Below are positions 27,843 to 36,132 of a DNA stretch of 54,459 nt, one piece after another (position 1 is the stretch's first letter; each line of letters starts with the position of its first letter). The DNA is from Candidatus Harrisonbacteria bacterium RIFCSPLOWO2_01_FULL_44_18. GTDB lineage: Bacteria > Patescibacteriota > Minisyncoccia > UBA6257 > WO2-44-18. Below the pieces are notes generated by a model, which had not been told where the DNA came from, did no database searches, and saw nothing but the letters and a program-made list of their open reading frames with translations. The stretch covers positions 1 to 54,459 of the forward strand of contig MHJJ01000008.1 of the NCBI GenBank assembly GCA_001817915.1, in the 5' to 3' direction. Both the position numbers and the translations under genes were made by a program.

Positions 27843-29214
27843 TGATATGCAGTTCTTTTAATTGTTTTTCATCCACTTCAGATGGGGCGGCGCTCATCAA
27901 ATCTCGGCCATCGCCGGTTTTCGGAAAAGCAATGACTTCGCGGATATTCGGCTCGTTTAACAAAATCATCATCAAGCGGTCAAAGCCAATCGCCGCTCCT
28001 CCATGCGGCGGAGCGCCGTAAGAAAAAGCCGCCATCATATGGCCAAATTTTTCCATAATCACATTATCTTTATAACCAAGGAGTTGAAACGCTTTTTTTA
28101 ATAATTCCGGCCGGTGATTGCGAATACTTCCACCGGCAATTTCATAGCCATTCAAAGCAAGATCATATTGGCGCGCTATAACCGACCCTAAATCCTTGAG
28201 ATCGTCGGGCAAAACTTCATTCTCGGGCATACTAAACGGATTGTGTCCAAAATCCCATTTTTTTTCTTGTTCATTATATTCATAAAATGGGAAATCAACC
28301 ACCCAGCAAAAAGCCAATTCATTAGGATCGGTTTTATCTTTGCGTAAGTCTGGCTTATCAGACTTGTATTTTCCCATTACCTCTTTATGAGAAAGCCGCG
28401 GAAATGGCGTTTGCGAGATCCGCTTTTCCGGATAAACATTTTTTACCAAATCAATCATCAATCTTTCTAAAACTTCCAAAACATCGTCGCGGCTGACAAA
28501 ACTCATTTCCAAATCAATCTGCGTAAACTCCGGCTGGCGATCGCCGCGCGTATCTTCATCCCGAAAACAGCGAGCAACCTGAAAATATCTTTCCAGTCCG
28601 GCAACCATCAAAAGCTGTTTATACTGCTGAGGCGCCTGCGGCAAGGCATAAAATTTCCCGGGATAAAGACGAGACGGCACTAAATAATCTCTCGCGCCCT
28701 CGGGAGTAGATTTTCCTAAAATTGGGGTCTCTACTTCAATAAAATCTTTTTCTTTTAAAAAGGCGTCAATGGCGGCGAGGGCTTTGCTGCGCGACCTTAA
28801 GTTTCGCTGCAGGCGCGGCCGCCTTAAATCCAAATAGCGATATTGCATCCGGCTTTCCTCCCCGATTTCATGACCTTCGGTACCAACGGCAATCGGCGGC
28901 GTTTGAGCTTCAGTTAAAATCTCCAATTCTTTAGCCAAAATTTCGTATCGGCCGGTCGGAATGTTCGGATTTTCCATATTGGCCGGGCGGCGATTAACTT
29001 GGCCCTTGATTCGAACCACCCATTCCGGACGCAATTTGTTAGCCAAGTCATACAATTCTTTTGGCTTGGTAATAAAAACCACCTGGGTAATCCCCGATCG
29101 ATCGCGCAAATCAATAAAAATAATTTTGCCGTGATCGCGCCGCGCGCCTACCCAACCCGCTAGTTCAACTTCCTGCCCTTCGCGATCAACTATTTCCTTG
29201 ATAAGATTTCGCAT
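27823..29214 (-). CDS. aspS: Aspartyl-tRNA synthetase without GAD insert
   Basis: 463 residues against about 590 for standard bacterial AspRS. An N-terminal OB-fold anticodon-binding domain (VELAGWVGARRDHGKIIFID) precedes a class II core. LPQAPQQYKQLLMVAGLERY and FRDEDTRGDRQPEFTQIDLE (motif 2) are bacterial-type, and GAAIGFDRLMMILL is motif 3. Where bacterial enzymes insert the GAD domain, this one passes directly from KSDKPDLR to FCWVVDFPFYEY. It charges tRNA-Asp (and perhaps tRNA-Asn). The gene ends in the GAGAAAT repeat shared with pyrH. Confidence 0.94.
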   Translation of the reverse strand: MRNLIKEIVDREGQEVELAGWVGARRDHGKIIFIDLRDRSGITQVVFITKPKELYDLANKLRPEWVVRIKGQVNRRPANMENPNIPTGRYEILAKELEILTEAQTPPIAVGTEGHEIGEESRMQYRYLDLRRPRLQRNLRSRSKALAAIDAFLKEKDFIEVETPILGKSTPEGARDYLVPSRLYPGKFYALPQAPQQYKQLLMVAGLERYFQVARCFRDEDTRGDRQPEFTQIDLEMSFVSRDDVLEVLERLMIDLVKNVYPEKRISQTPFPRLSHKEVMGKYKSDKPDLRKDKTDPNELAFCWVVDFPFYEYNEQEKKWDFGHNPFSMPENEVLPDDLKDLGSVIARQYDLALNGYEIAGGSIRNHRPELLKKAFQLLGYKDNVIMEKFGHMMAAFSYGAPPHGGAAIGFDRLMMILLNEPNIREVIAFPKTGDGRDLMSAAPSEVDEKQLKELHIKLRNEK

Positions 29215-29246
29215 TTTGAATCTATTGAACTTAATTTAACATGAAG

Positions 29247-29275
29247 TTGCCGTAAAACCAAATATCTGATAATAT
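29247..29275 (+). promoter_or_regulatory. Promoter of the first PAP2-type gene
   Basis: TTGCCG, 17 bases, TAATAT, 44 bases before the ATG at 29320. Confidence 0.55.
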
Positions 29276-29319
29276 GACTTTCGACTAAACGTTCTTTGAA
29301 AAAGCAAGAAAGGACCAAA

Positions 29320-29976
29320 ATGCGCGCTCTGATCCAAGAGCATAGAACGCTTTTGAAGGAATCGAGTTTCCGCAAATCGGTTCTGATGGGCCTTTTGTGG
29401 CTGCTAGTTGCCGGTTTTTTAACTTCGCTCGCGCAAAAATACGCCAACCAAGCGCCCGGAAATCCCGTGGGCGATATTATATTGGATAATCTGCCGGCTT
29501 TTCCGCGACCCGACACCCTAATTTGCTTTTTAATATGGGGTAGCTTAACAATAGCCCTCTCAATCTTAATCATCGGTCTGCTAAATCCCCGATATCTTCC
29601 CGCGGGGCTAAAAACCATCGCGTTGCTTTATTCAACGCGTGCCGTATTTATATGCCTAACGCACCTGAAAACGCATCCGGATAAGATCGCGGCTGATGGT
29701 TACGGTTCGCTAGGCAAACTTCTTTACGGCAGTAACGATCTCTTTTTTTCAGGACACACCGCCTTGCCGTTTCTGGCGGCCCTAATTTTTTGGGAAGTCA
29801 AATGGGCTCGCTATTATCTGCTTTCGGCTGCCGTTGTTTTCGCGATAGGAACTCTTTGCGCTAAATCTCACTATTCCATTGATATATTTTCTGTCCCTTT
29901 TATCGGCTACGGACTCATTTCTTTGGCTCGCCGCTTATTTAAAAAAGATTTTAGATATCTCAATGCCCTCGACTAA
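29320..29976 (+). CDS. PAP2-related membrane phosphatase/transferase (sphingomyelin synthase-like)
   Basis: 218 residues from the ATG at 29320, which has AAAGGA 7 bases upstream; an in-frame start 24 bases earlier lacks this. Five to six membrane helices. The catalytic motifs FFSGHTALPFL and KSHYSIDIFSVPF match the C2/C3 motifs of the PAP2_C (sphingomyelin synthase-like) branch, with the two His and the Asp. It probably moves or removes a phospho-head group of a lipid. A second, different PAP2-type gene follows after a terminator. Confidence 0.75.
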   Translation: MRALIQEHRTLLKESSFRKSVLMGLLWLLVAGFLTSLAQKYANQAPGNPVGDIILDNLPAFPRPDTLICFLIWGSLTIALSILIIGLLNPRYLPAGLKTIALLYSTRAVFICLTHLKTHPDKIAADGYGSLGKLLYGSNDLFFSGHTALPFLAALIFWEVKWARYYLLSAAVVFAIGTLCAKSHYSIDIFSVPFIGYGLISLARRLFKKDFRYLNALD

Positions 29977-29993
29977 TGTCGAGGGTTTTATTA
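29966..29993 (+). terminator. Intrinsic terminator
   Basis: CCCTCGAC-TAAT-GTCGAGGG followed by TTTTATTATT. Confidence 0.88.
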
Positions 29994-30027
29994 TTATGTC
30001 CTTAGCACTTTGAAAGGAAAAAACGCC

Positions 30028-30675
30028 TTGAAAAAAGAAATGGCGGGCGCCCGACTGAAGAAACTCTGCTTGTTCCTTTCAGCCGCAATGCTCCTTGGCG
30101 TCGTCTATCGTTTAGTATCGGAGATTACGCTTGAGCGCAGCCACTTTCTGACTTTGTTGACGCCGCTGGACAAAATCATGCCCTTTATTCCGGAAACTGT
30201 GATTATTTATTTCAGCATTTACCTTTTTTGGCTTGTTCCGATTCTTTCCAGAGAAATCTCTCTAAAATATTTTTGGAGAATCATCATCACCATCGCTATA
30301 GCATTTCTAGCAACTTTCTTGGGCCACCTGCTTCTCCCCTCTTCATATCCGCGACCGGAAATTTCTGAAACGGCGGCCCAATCAAATTGGGCGGAATTCA
30401 TGGTAAAAAAATTTCTGCACTGGGTTGATCCGCCCAATAACACCTTTCCAAGCAGTCATGTGGTAACGGTAATTATTTTGATGAAAATGATGTTTGCCAA
30501 GCTAGGGCGCTGGCCTTACCGGCTGTATTGTTTCTGGGGGACGCTCATCATGTTGTCCACTCTTACGGTAAAACAGCATTATTTGATTGATGTTATTTCA
30601 GCGGCCATCATCGCTTTTCTAGTTTGCTTCTGCGTAAATAAATACCTGCCTGAAAAATCAAAAACGGCCCCCTGA
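30028..30675 (+). CDS. PAP2-family membrane phosphatase
   Basis: 215 residues if started at the TTG at 30028, which has GAAAGGA 8-9 bases upstream; the ATG at 30040 is an alternative. Helices at about 15-33, 50-70, 85-105, 145-165 and 180-200. The motif NNTFPSSHVVTVII (His) and TVKQHYLIDVISA (His, Asp) are those of the PAP2_3/IPC-synthase-like group. Expected to act on lipid phosphates at the outer membrane face. It is probably functionally related to the preceding gene, with which it shares the FxSxH/HYxxD layout but little other sequence. Confidence 0.75.
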   Translation: MKKEMAGARLKKLCLFLSAAMLLGVVYRLVSEITLERSHFLTLLTPLDKIMPFIPETVIIYFSIYLFWLVPILSREISLKYFWRIIITIAIAFLATFLGHLLLPSSYPRPEISETAAQSNWAEFMVKKFLHWVDPPNNTFPSSHVVTVIILMKMMFAKLGRWPYRLYCFWGTLIMLSTLTVKQHYLIDVISAAIIAFLVCFCVNKYLPEKSKTAP

Positions 30676-30706
30676 TCAAAAATCAGCGAGGCCGTTTTGT
30701 ATTTTA
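30661..30706 (+). terminator. Intrinsic terminator
   Basis: AAAACGGCC...GGCCGTTTT with an inner CTGAT-CAAAA-ATCAG stem; overlaps the end of the PAP2 gene. Confidence 0.8.
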
Positions 30707-30730
30707 ATCTGGCGCGCAACTTTTGTCGGT

Positions 30731-31594
30731 CTATTGCCTAGTGTTCCAAACTTTTATGCTTTCTGATTCCACGGCTACTTTTATCGTGCCATCTTTATCA
30801 GTACGAAATATCTGCGAACCAATATCTGCCAAACGGCTTAAAGTTTCTTTGGTCGGATGACCGTAACTATTTTTGCCTACTCCTATCGCTGAGATTTTAG
30901 GACTAACTTTGTTTAAAAATTCCATACTGGAGGCGTACTTGGATCCGTGATGGCCGACTTTTAAAATATCAACGTTCAAATCATATTTTTTCATTAATTC
31001 GTTTTCTATGTTAAAACCCGCGTCACCAGTGTAAAGCGCGGTCAAATTCGAAGATTTTAACAGCATTACTAAAGCAGTATCGTTCAATTCGCGGCTTAAT
31101 AAATTAGATTGCGAGGGAGACAAAATCTCAAATACATAATCTTTGTACTTGATTCTGTCGCTTTCCGATAAAGCAACGTAAGGAATATTATTTTTTATTA
31201 AAGACTCGCGCAAATCTTTATAAGCGCCTATTGGGCTTTTGCGGCCATTCGAAACAAAAGCCCCAATCTGATAGTTTCTGACAACATCAATCAATCCGCC
31301 AAAGTGATCAAGCTGCGGATGAGTTAAAATCACTAAATCTATGTGGCGATCGGCTGGGGACAAAATATCTGACAAACTGCTTAAAACTTTTGAATCCGGT
31401 CCCCCATCAATCAAAAGCTTTACATTACCGGGCAAAACCACTAATTCGCTGTCTCCTTGCCCGACATCCAGAAAATAAAACTCCGGGTTTTCGGCCGGGG
31501 CGCCAGAAAAAATCGCCGACCAAATGAAAATATCTGCCGTCAGCAATATCAAAAAAACCAGATATATAAATTTTTTGTGAAAAAATTTATTCAT
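30731..31594 (-). CDS. ComEC-type metallo-beta-lactamase domain protein
   Basis: 287 residues: a signal anchor (KFIYLVFLILLTADIFIWSA), then the MBL fold. YFLDVGQGDSELVVLP is the ComEC-type first motif, LTHPQLDHFGGL replaces HxHxDH (the second position is Gln-Leu rather than His-x, as in ComEC), and VGHHGSKYASS and YGHPTKET follow. In full-length ComEC this domain degrades the non-transported strand during DNA uptake. Here it is encoded separately just after the channel gene, suggesting a two-protein ComEC. Confidence 0.85.
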   Translation of the reverse strand: MNKFFHKKFIYLVFLILLTADIFIWSAIFSGAPAENPEFYFLDVGQGDSELVVLPGNVKLLIDGGPDSKVLSSLSDILSPADRHIDLVILTHPQLDHFGGLIDVVRNYQIGAFVSNGRKSPIGAYKDLRESLIKNNIPYVALSESDRIKYKDYVFEILSPSQSNLLSRELNDTALVMLLKSSNLTALYTGDAGFNIENELMKKYDLNVDILKVGHHGSKYASSMEFLNKVSPKISAIGVGKNSYGHPTKETLSRLADIGSQIFRTDKDGTIKVAVESESIKVWNTRQ

Positions 31595-31645
31595 TTGCCA
31601 TGTCTTAGATGGTCCAACGCGTTGAACCAGGCGTTAATTACTTAA

Positions 31646-32965
31646 TTATATCAATATATTTACAATCTTCGCGAAGATCTCTATCACTGATAATTCGTAG
31701 GTGAGAAAAATATATGCCGGCAAAGCGATTAGCCAGGATAGCCAATAACTAACGATGGCCGCGAAGCCGATAAAAAAACCAAGACCCATCGTAATCGGAA
31801 TAAACTCCAACAAAAACACGTTGGCCGGGATGGAAACCGGCGAAACAAAACCGAACTGATAAACAATTATCGGCAAAACGGCGAGCTGGGCGGAAGTAGT
31901 AGTCCAAAAATGGGATCGCCATCCTAAAAAGCCGGGCTCGTCTTTGGCCTTAAATCTTTTTCGCAGCCACGGCTCTAAATAAATGATTCCGATTAACGCC
32001 ATAAAAGAAAGCTGGAAGCCAACGTCAAACACCAAAATCTTTGGGTTAATTAAAACCATCGCTAACGCGGTGGCGGCGATTACATTCGGAATATAAGCCA
32101 CCCGTCCAGCTTTGTCCGCCAGCAAAAGAATCATCGCCATAATCGCCGCGCGAACCACGGACGGTTCCGCTCCCGTCATCACCACAAATCCAATCACGGC
32201 AAGAACGCTTAGGGGTAATTTAAATTTTTTAGTCACCCACCATAAGGCAAACGCGCCGCCGAGATAGCGAATAATAATAGAAATGTTGTATCCCGATAAC
32301 GCCACAAGATGAGTTGTCCCCGTCAGGCGCATTTCCTCCTTAAATTCATCGCTGAATTCCGCGGTTGATCCCAAAGTGAGGCCGGACATAAAAGCCGCCT
32401 GCTCAAACGGCAAAACTTTTTTATAGCTGTTCTCAAAATGGGATTTTATTTTAAAAAGCGGCGCCTTGATTCGCGAACCCTGCCCCTTGGAAACAAGTTG
32501 GATTTTAGGAAAACTCATCAAACCGGCTATGCCTTCTTTGGCGTAATAATTTTCAAATTCGGCTTGCGGCTTTTTTATAATCCCTTCAATCGCCACTCGA
32601 TCGCCATATTCCCAAACCGGATAACGCGGCGCCGCAACTTGAATATCATCAATAACCAAAACTTGGCTATTGAGCCGGGTTTCCGCTTTTGAAATAATTC
32701 CGACGATCTCTATTTGCTGGCCAAAAACAACGCTGGTTTTTTGCTGATAGAAATCATGCGCGAAATAATAAACCTCGCCCAAGATCATAAAAACGCTGAA
32801 AGCCGCCAGACTATATCGCCTAAAAACTAAAAAAATCGCCGCCACGATTAAAATCATCATAGCGGCGGCAAGGTAAGCTTGGGAAAATTTATATACTACG
32901 CTTGCTATAAAAACTCCGGCCAAGAAAAAACAAGCGCCCCAAAAGAAAACTTCGTAAAGTTTCAT
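31646..32965 (-). CDS. comEC: ComEC/Rec2 DNA-uptake channel (N-terminal and competence domains)
   Basis: 439 residues with about nine to ten membrane helices. Residues about 1-160 include the extracytoplasmic DUF4131/OB-like part (VFGQQIEIVGIISKAETRLN), and the competence domain begins FMSGLTLGSTAEFSDEFKEE, with THLVALSGYNISII as the hallmark motif. It forms the pore that brings single-stranded DNA into the cytoplasm. The C-terminal nuclease-like domain is missing and found in the following gene (51 bases downstream). The type IV pilus at 1248-7507 could capture the DNA. It overlaps mnmA by 4 bases. Confidence 0.9.
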   Translation of the reverse strand: MKLYEVFFWGACFFLAGVFIASVVYKFSQAYLAAAMMILIVAAIFLVFRRYSLAAFSVFMILGEVYYFAHDFYQQKTSVVFGQQIEIVGIISKAETRLNSQVLVIDDIQVAAPRYPVWEYGDRVAIEGIIKKPQAEFENYYAKEGIAGLMSFPKIQLVSKGQGSRIKAPLFKIKSHFENSYKKVLPFEQAAFMSGLTLGSTAEFSDEFKEEMRLTGTTHLVALSGYNISIIIRYLGGAFALWWVTKKFKLPLSVLAVIGFVVMTGAEPSVVRAAIMAMILLLADKAGRVAYIPNVIAATALAMVLINPKILVFDVGFQLSFMALIGIIYLEPWLRKRFKAKDEPGFLGWRSHFWTTTSAQLAVLPIIVYQFGFVSPVSIPANVFLLEFIPITMGLGFFIGFAAIVSYWLSWLIALPAYIFLTYELSVIEIFAKIVNILI

Positions 32966-34185
32966 GATTTTATAATACCGCCGCCCAACAGTTCGTACCC
33001 GCCTCCGTCAAGACTGCGGCGGGCGCGGTAAAAAACCGCGGACTGTCCGGGCGCGACAAATTTAATTGGTTTAGAAAATAGTAATTGGTAATTGGTAATT
33101 GGTAATTGGTTTTTTGATTTTCTATTTACTAATTGCTGATTACTGATTACTAATTTCGCTTTTACCAGCGGCTGACGATATCTTACTCGCGCCAATACAG
33201 GAATAATGAATTTAGAATTATGAATTATGGGATTAAATAAATTTACATCCGTCAATTCAATCTCTTTTGTATATAAAGCAGGATCGCCGTCCGAGGCCAT
33301 TACCAATGTATTTGTTTTTATATTTTTTGCTACCACATAGCGCGGTTTAATTTGACCCCGTCCCTTAATTCCCGATTCCTGATTCATAATTCCAACGTGC
33401 CGCTGGCCGATAGTATAAAAATGGGCTCCGCGATGTTCGCCGATGGTTTTATATGAATTATCACCGAGGGCAAGTCTGACTTGCCCAACTTTGGGTTTAA
33501 TATATTTACTTAAAAAGTCATCGAGTCTGACTCGACCTAAAAAACAAATTCCCTGCGAATCTTTTTTGTCCGCGTTAAACAAACCGAATTTTCGCGCCAA
33601 AGCCCTTACTCGCGGCTTAGTATACTCGCCGATAGGAAAAAGGCAGTGCTTAAGCTGTTCTTGAGTCAAAGTCCACAAAAAATATGATTGGTCTTTGTTT
33701 AAGTCGCAAGCGACTTGTAATTGGTAATTGCCTGCCTGCCGGTAGGCATGGGTAATTGGTAATTGGTTTTTTGAATTCCTAATTACTAATTGCGAATTAC
33801 TAATTACGCGGCGGAGCCGCACGTAATGCCCTGTCGCCACATAGTCCGCCCCCATCTCTAGAGATTTTTTCAAAAACAATCCAAACTTTATTTCTTTATT
33901 ACACATTACATCAGGATTCGGCGTAATCCCCTTCCGATAACCATCAATCATATAATTAACCACCTTATTTTTATAGTCTTTTTCAAAATCAAAAACATAA
34001 AACGGAATACCCAAAACCTCCGCCGCTCGGCGAGCGTCTTCAACATCCTGTTCGGCACAACCGTCTACGTTATAACAACGCATATGGATCCCGACAACAT
34101 CAAAGCCGCGCTTTTTAAGAAGCGCGGCGGCTACGGAAGAATCTACTCCCCCGCTCATCGCTACGAATACTTTCTTTTTTATCAT
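32962..34185 (-). CDS. mnmA: tRNA-specific 2-thiouridylase MnmA with repeat-derived insertions
   Basis: 407 residues. N-terminal PP-loop VAMSGGVDSSVAAALL binds ATP; catalytic Cys are in NPDVMCNKEIKFG and QGICFLG. It thiolates U34 of tRNA-Lys, -Glu and -Gln. Several segments are translated intergenic-type repeats. Residues about 124-160 (VISNSQLVIRNSKNQLPIT) and about 346-370 (VISNQQLVNRKSKNQLPIT) nearly repeat each other. Shorter ones lie at 267-276 (MNQESGIKG) and 319-329 (PIIHNSKFIIP). All are in regions where other MnmA proteins have variable loops, and the core motifs are untouched. Confidence 0.92.
   Translation of the reverse strand: MIKKKVFVAMSGGVDSSVAAALLKKRGFDVVGIHMRCYNVDGCAEQDVEDARRAAEVLGIPFYVFDFEKDYKNKVVNYMIDGYRKGITPNPDVMCNKEIKFGLFLKKSLEMGADYVATGHYVRLRRVISNSQLVIRNSKNQLPITHAYRQAGNYQLQVACDLNKDQSYFLWTLTQEQLKHCLFPIGEYTKPRVRALARKFGLFNADKKDSQGICFLGRVRLDDFLSKYIKPKVGQVRLALGDNSYKTIGEHRGAHFYTIGQRHVGIMNQESGIKGRGQIKPRYVVAKNIKTNTLVMASDGDPALYTKEIELTDVNLFNPIIHNSKFIIPVLARVRYRQPLVKAKLVISNQQLVNRKSKNQLPITNYQLLFSKPIKFVAPGQSAVFYRARRSLDGGGYELLGGGIIKS
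33065..33155 (-). repeat. TAATTGGTAATTGG word repeat in mnmA (3' copy)
   Basis: Plus strand: GTAATTGGTAATTGGTAATT then TTTTTTGATTTTC and CTAATTGCTGATTACTGATT, an inverted arrangement of one word, translated in frame. Confidence 0.85.
33708..33815 (-). repeat. TAATTGGTAATTGG word repeat in mnmA (5' copy)
   Basis: TGTAATTGGTAATTGCCTGC, GGTAATTGGTAATTGG, TTTTTTGAATTCCTAATT and CTAATTGCGAATTACTAATT. Same word family and same inverted layout as 33065-33155, with a CCTGCCTGCCGGTAGGCA palindrome inside one arm. Confidence 0.85.
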
Positions 34186-34243
34186 AAATACATAAACTGG
34201 TTCAACGCGTTAAACCAGCTAAGACGAGAAAGCCGATAAAATT

Positions 34244-35512
34244 TTATTGCAACAATAGATCGCCGACTTTATAAATATCGCCGGCGCCCATGGTGATGAT
34301 TACGTTATCGCCTTTTGCTTCTCTTGTCAAAAAAGCGGCGATTTTTTTGAAGCTATCAAGATAAATTACGTTTTTGCGACAACCGGCAAGCCGCTCGGCA
34401 AGCAATTCTGAACTTATATTGCCCGGGTCTTTTTCACGCGCGGCGTAGATATCGGCCAAAACCACTATATCGGCGTCTTTAAAGCTTTTCGCGAAATCAT
34501 CTAAAAGAAATTTCGTTCGGCTGAAAAGATGCGGCTGAAAAACGCAAAATAACTTCTTTTTGCCAAAATATTCCCTAGCCGCTGACAGCGTGGCTTTTAT
34601 TTCCGTCGGGTGATGTCCGTAATCATCATAAACCGCCGCTCCGGTCTTAGTTTCGCCTCTATATTCAAAACGCCTCCAGACGCCGGCGTAATTTTCTAAA
34701 GATTTCTTTGCTGTTCTGGCCGAAACTTTTAAGATTTTCGCCGCCGCGAAAGCCGCTTGCGCGTTATCTAAATTGTGCTCGCCGGGAATTTTAAGTTTAA
34801 AATCGCGCGGCGCTTTGGCGTAATCAATTATTTTTGCTTTGACGCTTTTTATCGCCGCGGATATGTGCTTGCCTTTTGGATTGCAAATTAAATAATCATT
34901 CGGCTCAAGTTTTCGCGCGAATTCGCTGAAACCTTTTATCACGCCGTTGATAGTGCCGTAATAATCCAAGTGGTCATTATCAATGTTAGTAATAATGATA
35001 ACTCTCGGATTGATATTCAAAAATGAACGCTTATATTCGCACGCCTCAACAACTAAATAATCACTTTTGCCGGCCACGAAATTGGACTTAACGTCTTTAA
35101 GCAGACTTCCGACGATGATGCTGGGCGACAGACCGGCATCCGTTAAAATTTTGCCGATCATGGCAGTGGTGGTAGTTTTGCCGTGCGCTCCGGAAACAGC
35201 GATAGTATATTTATCCCGCGAAATAATGCCTAGCATTTCTGGATAGGAAAAAATTGGGATTTTAAGCCGCCGGGCCTCTAAAAGCTCTGGATTATTTTTT
35301 GGCGCGGCCGGAGTATAAACCGCCAAATCAGCCCCGCGCGCATTTTTAGCCGCGTGGCCGATTTTGATTTTGGCGCCAAGTTTCGCCAGCGCGTCGGTAA
35401 TTTCAGACCGCGCCACATCCGAACCGCTCACCTCCTTTCCTTCTTGAAGCATCATTCTCGCGATCGCCGAAACCCCGATGCCGCCAATGCCGATGAAATG
35501 TACCTTGCTCAT
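34244..35512 (-). CDS. murC: UDP-N-acetylmuramate--L-alanine ligase MurC
   Basis: 422 residues from MSKVHFIGIGGIGVSAIA (an ATG 6 bases upstream is also possible). The N-terminal Rossmann domain, the ATP-binding AVSGAHGKTTTTAMIG, and the C-terminal VYDDYGHHPTEIKATLSAAR and FQPHLFSRTKFLLDDF are diagnostic. It adds L-Ala to UDP-MurNAc in peptidoglycan synthesis. At 422 residues it is on the short side of the family (about 450-490). It is divergent from efp; the two promoters share about 30 bases. Confidence 0.95.
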   Translation of the reverse strand: MSKVHFIGIGGIGVSAIARMMLQEGKEVSGSDVARSEITDALAKLGAKIKIGHAAKNARGADLAVYTPAAPKNNPELLEARRLKIPIFSYPEMLGIISRDKYTIAVSGAHGKTTTTAMIGKILTDAGLSPSIIVGSLLKDVKSNFVAGKSDYLVVEACEYKRSFLNINPRVIIITNIDNDHLDYYGTINGVIKGFSEFARKLEPNDYLICNPKGKHISAAIKSVKAKIIDYAKAPRDFKLKIPGEHNLDNAQAAFAAAKILKVSARTAKKSLENYAGVWRRFEYRGETKTGAAVYDDYGHHPTEIKATLSAAREYFGKKKLFCVFQPHLFSRTKFLLDDFAKSFKDADIVVLADIYAAREKDPGNISSELLAERLAGCRKNVIYLDSFKKIAAFLTREAKGDNVIITMGAGDIYKVGDLLLQ

Positions 35513-35533
35513 ACGCACAAAATATCATATAAT
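35505..35533 (+). promoter_or_regulatory. efp promoter, leaderless
   Basis: TTGCTC, 17 bases, TATAAT, then 7 bases to the ATG at 35541. The -35 box lies in the murC start region. Confidence 0.65.
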
Positions 35534-35540
35534 TTGCCGT

Positions 35541-36128
35541 ATGTTAACCTATAATGATCTTCGCAGAGGAACTGTCTTTTTGCTTGACGGAGAGCCGTAC
35601 GAAGTTTTGGAATATGAATTCTTGCGGATGCAGCAAAGAAAGCCGGTTGCTAAAACTAAAATCAAGAATCTGATTAACGGGAAAATTGTCGAACGAAATT
35701 TCCATCAAAACGAGACTTTCGAGGAAGCAGAGATGGTAAAACAACCGATTAAGTATCTTTATAATAATCGCGGCCAGTTTTGGTTTTCGGCGATAGAAAA
35801 TCCGGCTGATAGATTTTCTTTAACCGAGGAAATCGTCGGTTCTTCGGGAAAATTTCTTAAACCCAATAGCGAAGTTGTCGCGATTAAATTCTCCGCCCGA
35901 GACGAAGAAAAAATTATCGGCGTTCAAACGCCCATAAAAGCAGATTTAAAAATCAAAGAAGCTCCGCCCGGAGAACGCGGAGATACCGCGACCGGCGGCC
36001 GCAAAGCCGCCACTTTAGAAACCGGCGCCATAATTCAAGTCCCTCTTTTTGTAAACACGGGCGATGTTGTCCGTGTTAATACGGAAACCGGCGAATACGT
36101 TGAAAGGATTGAAAAAGCCAAAACATAA
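35541..36128 (+). CDS. efp: Elongation factor P
   Basis: 195 residues from the ATG at 35541; the longer upstream frame runs into murC and is rejected. N-terminal KOW-like domain (LRRGTVFLLDGEPYEVLEYE), OB domain II (IKYLYNNRGQFWFSAIENPA) and OB domain III (GAIIQVPLFVNTGDVVRVNT). The tip of domain I reads MQQRKPVAKTK instead of the common PGKGxAxVRTK, so the residue normally modified (Lys/Arg34) aligns with Gln or Arg by my alignment. It relieves ribosome stalling at polyprolines. Confidence 0.9.
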   Translation: MLTYNDLRRGTVFLLDGEPYEVLEYEFLRMQQRKPVAKTKIKNLINGKIVERNFHQNETFEEAEMVKQPIKYLYNNRGQFWFSAIENPADRFSLTEEIVGSSGKFLKPNSEVVAIKFSARDEEKIIGVQTPIKADLKIKEAPPGERGDTATGGRKAATLETGAIIQVPLFVNTGDVVRVNTETGEYVERIEKAKT

Positions 36129-36132
36129 TTTA

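Noticed and set aside
33065-33815. Intein in MnmA
   Set aside because: The inserts are short and repeat-derived; no splicing motifs (Cys/Ser start, His-Asn end).
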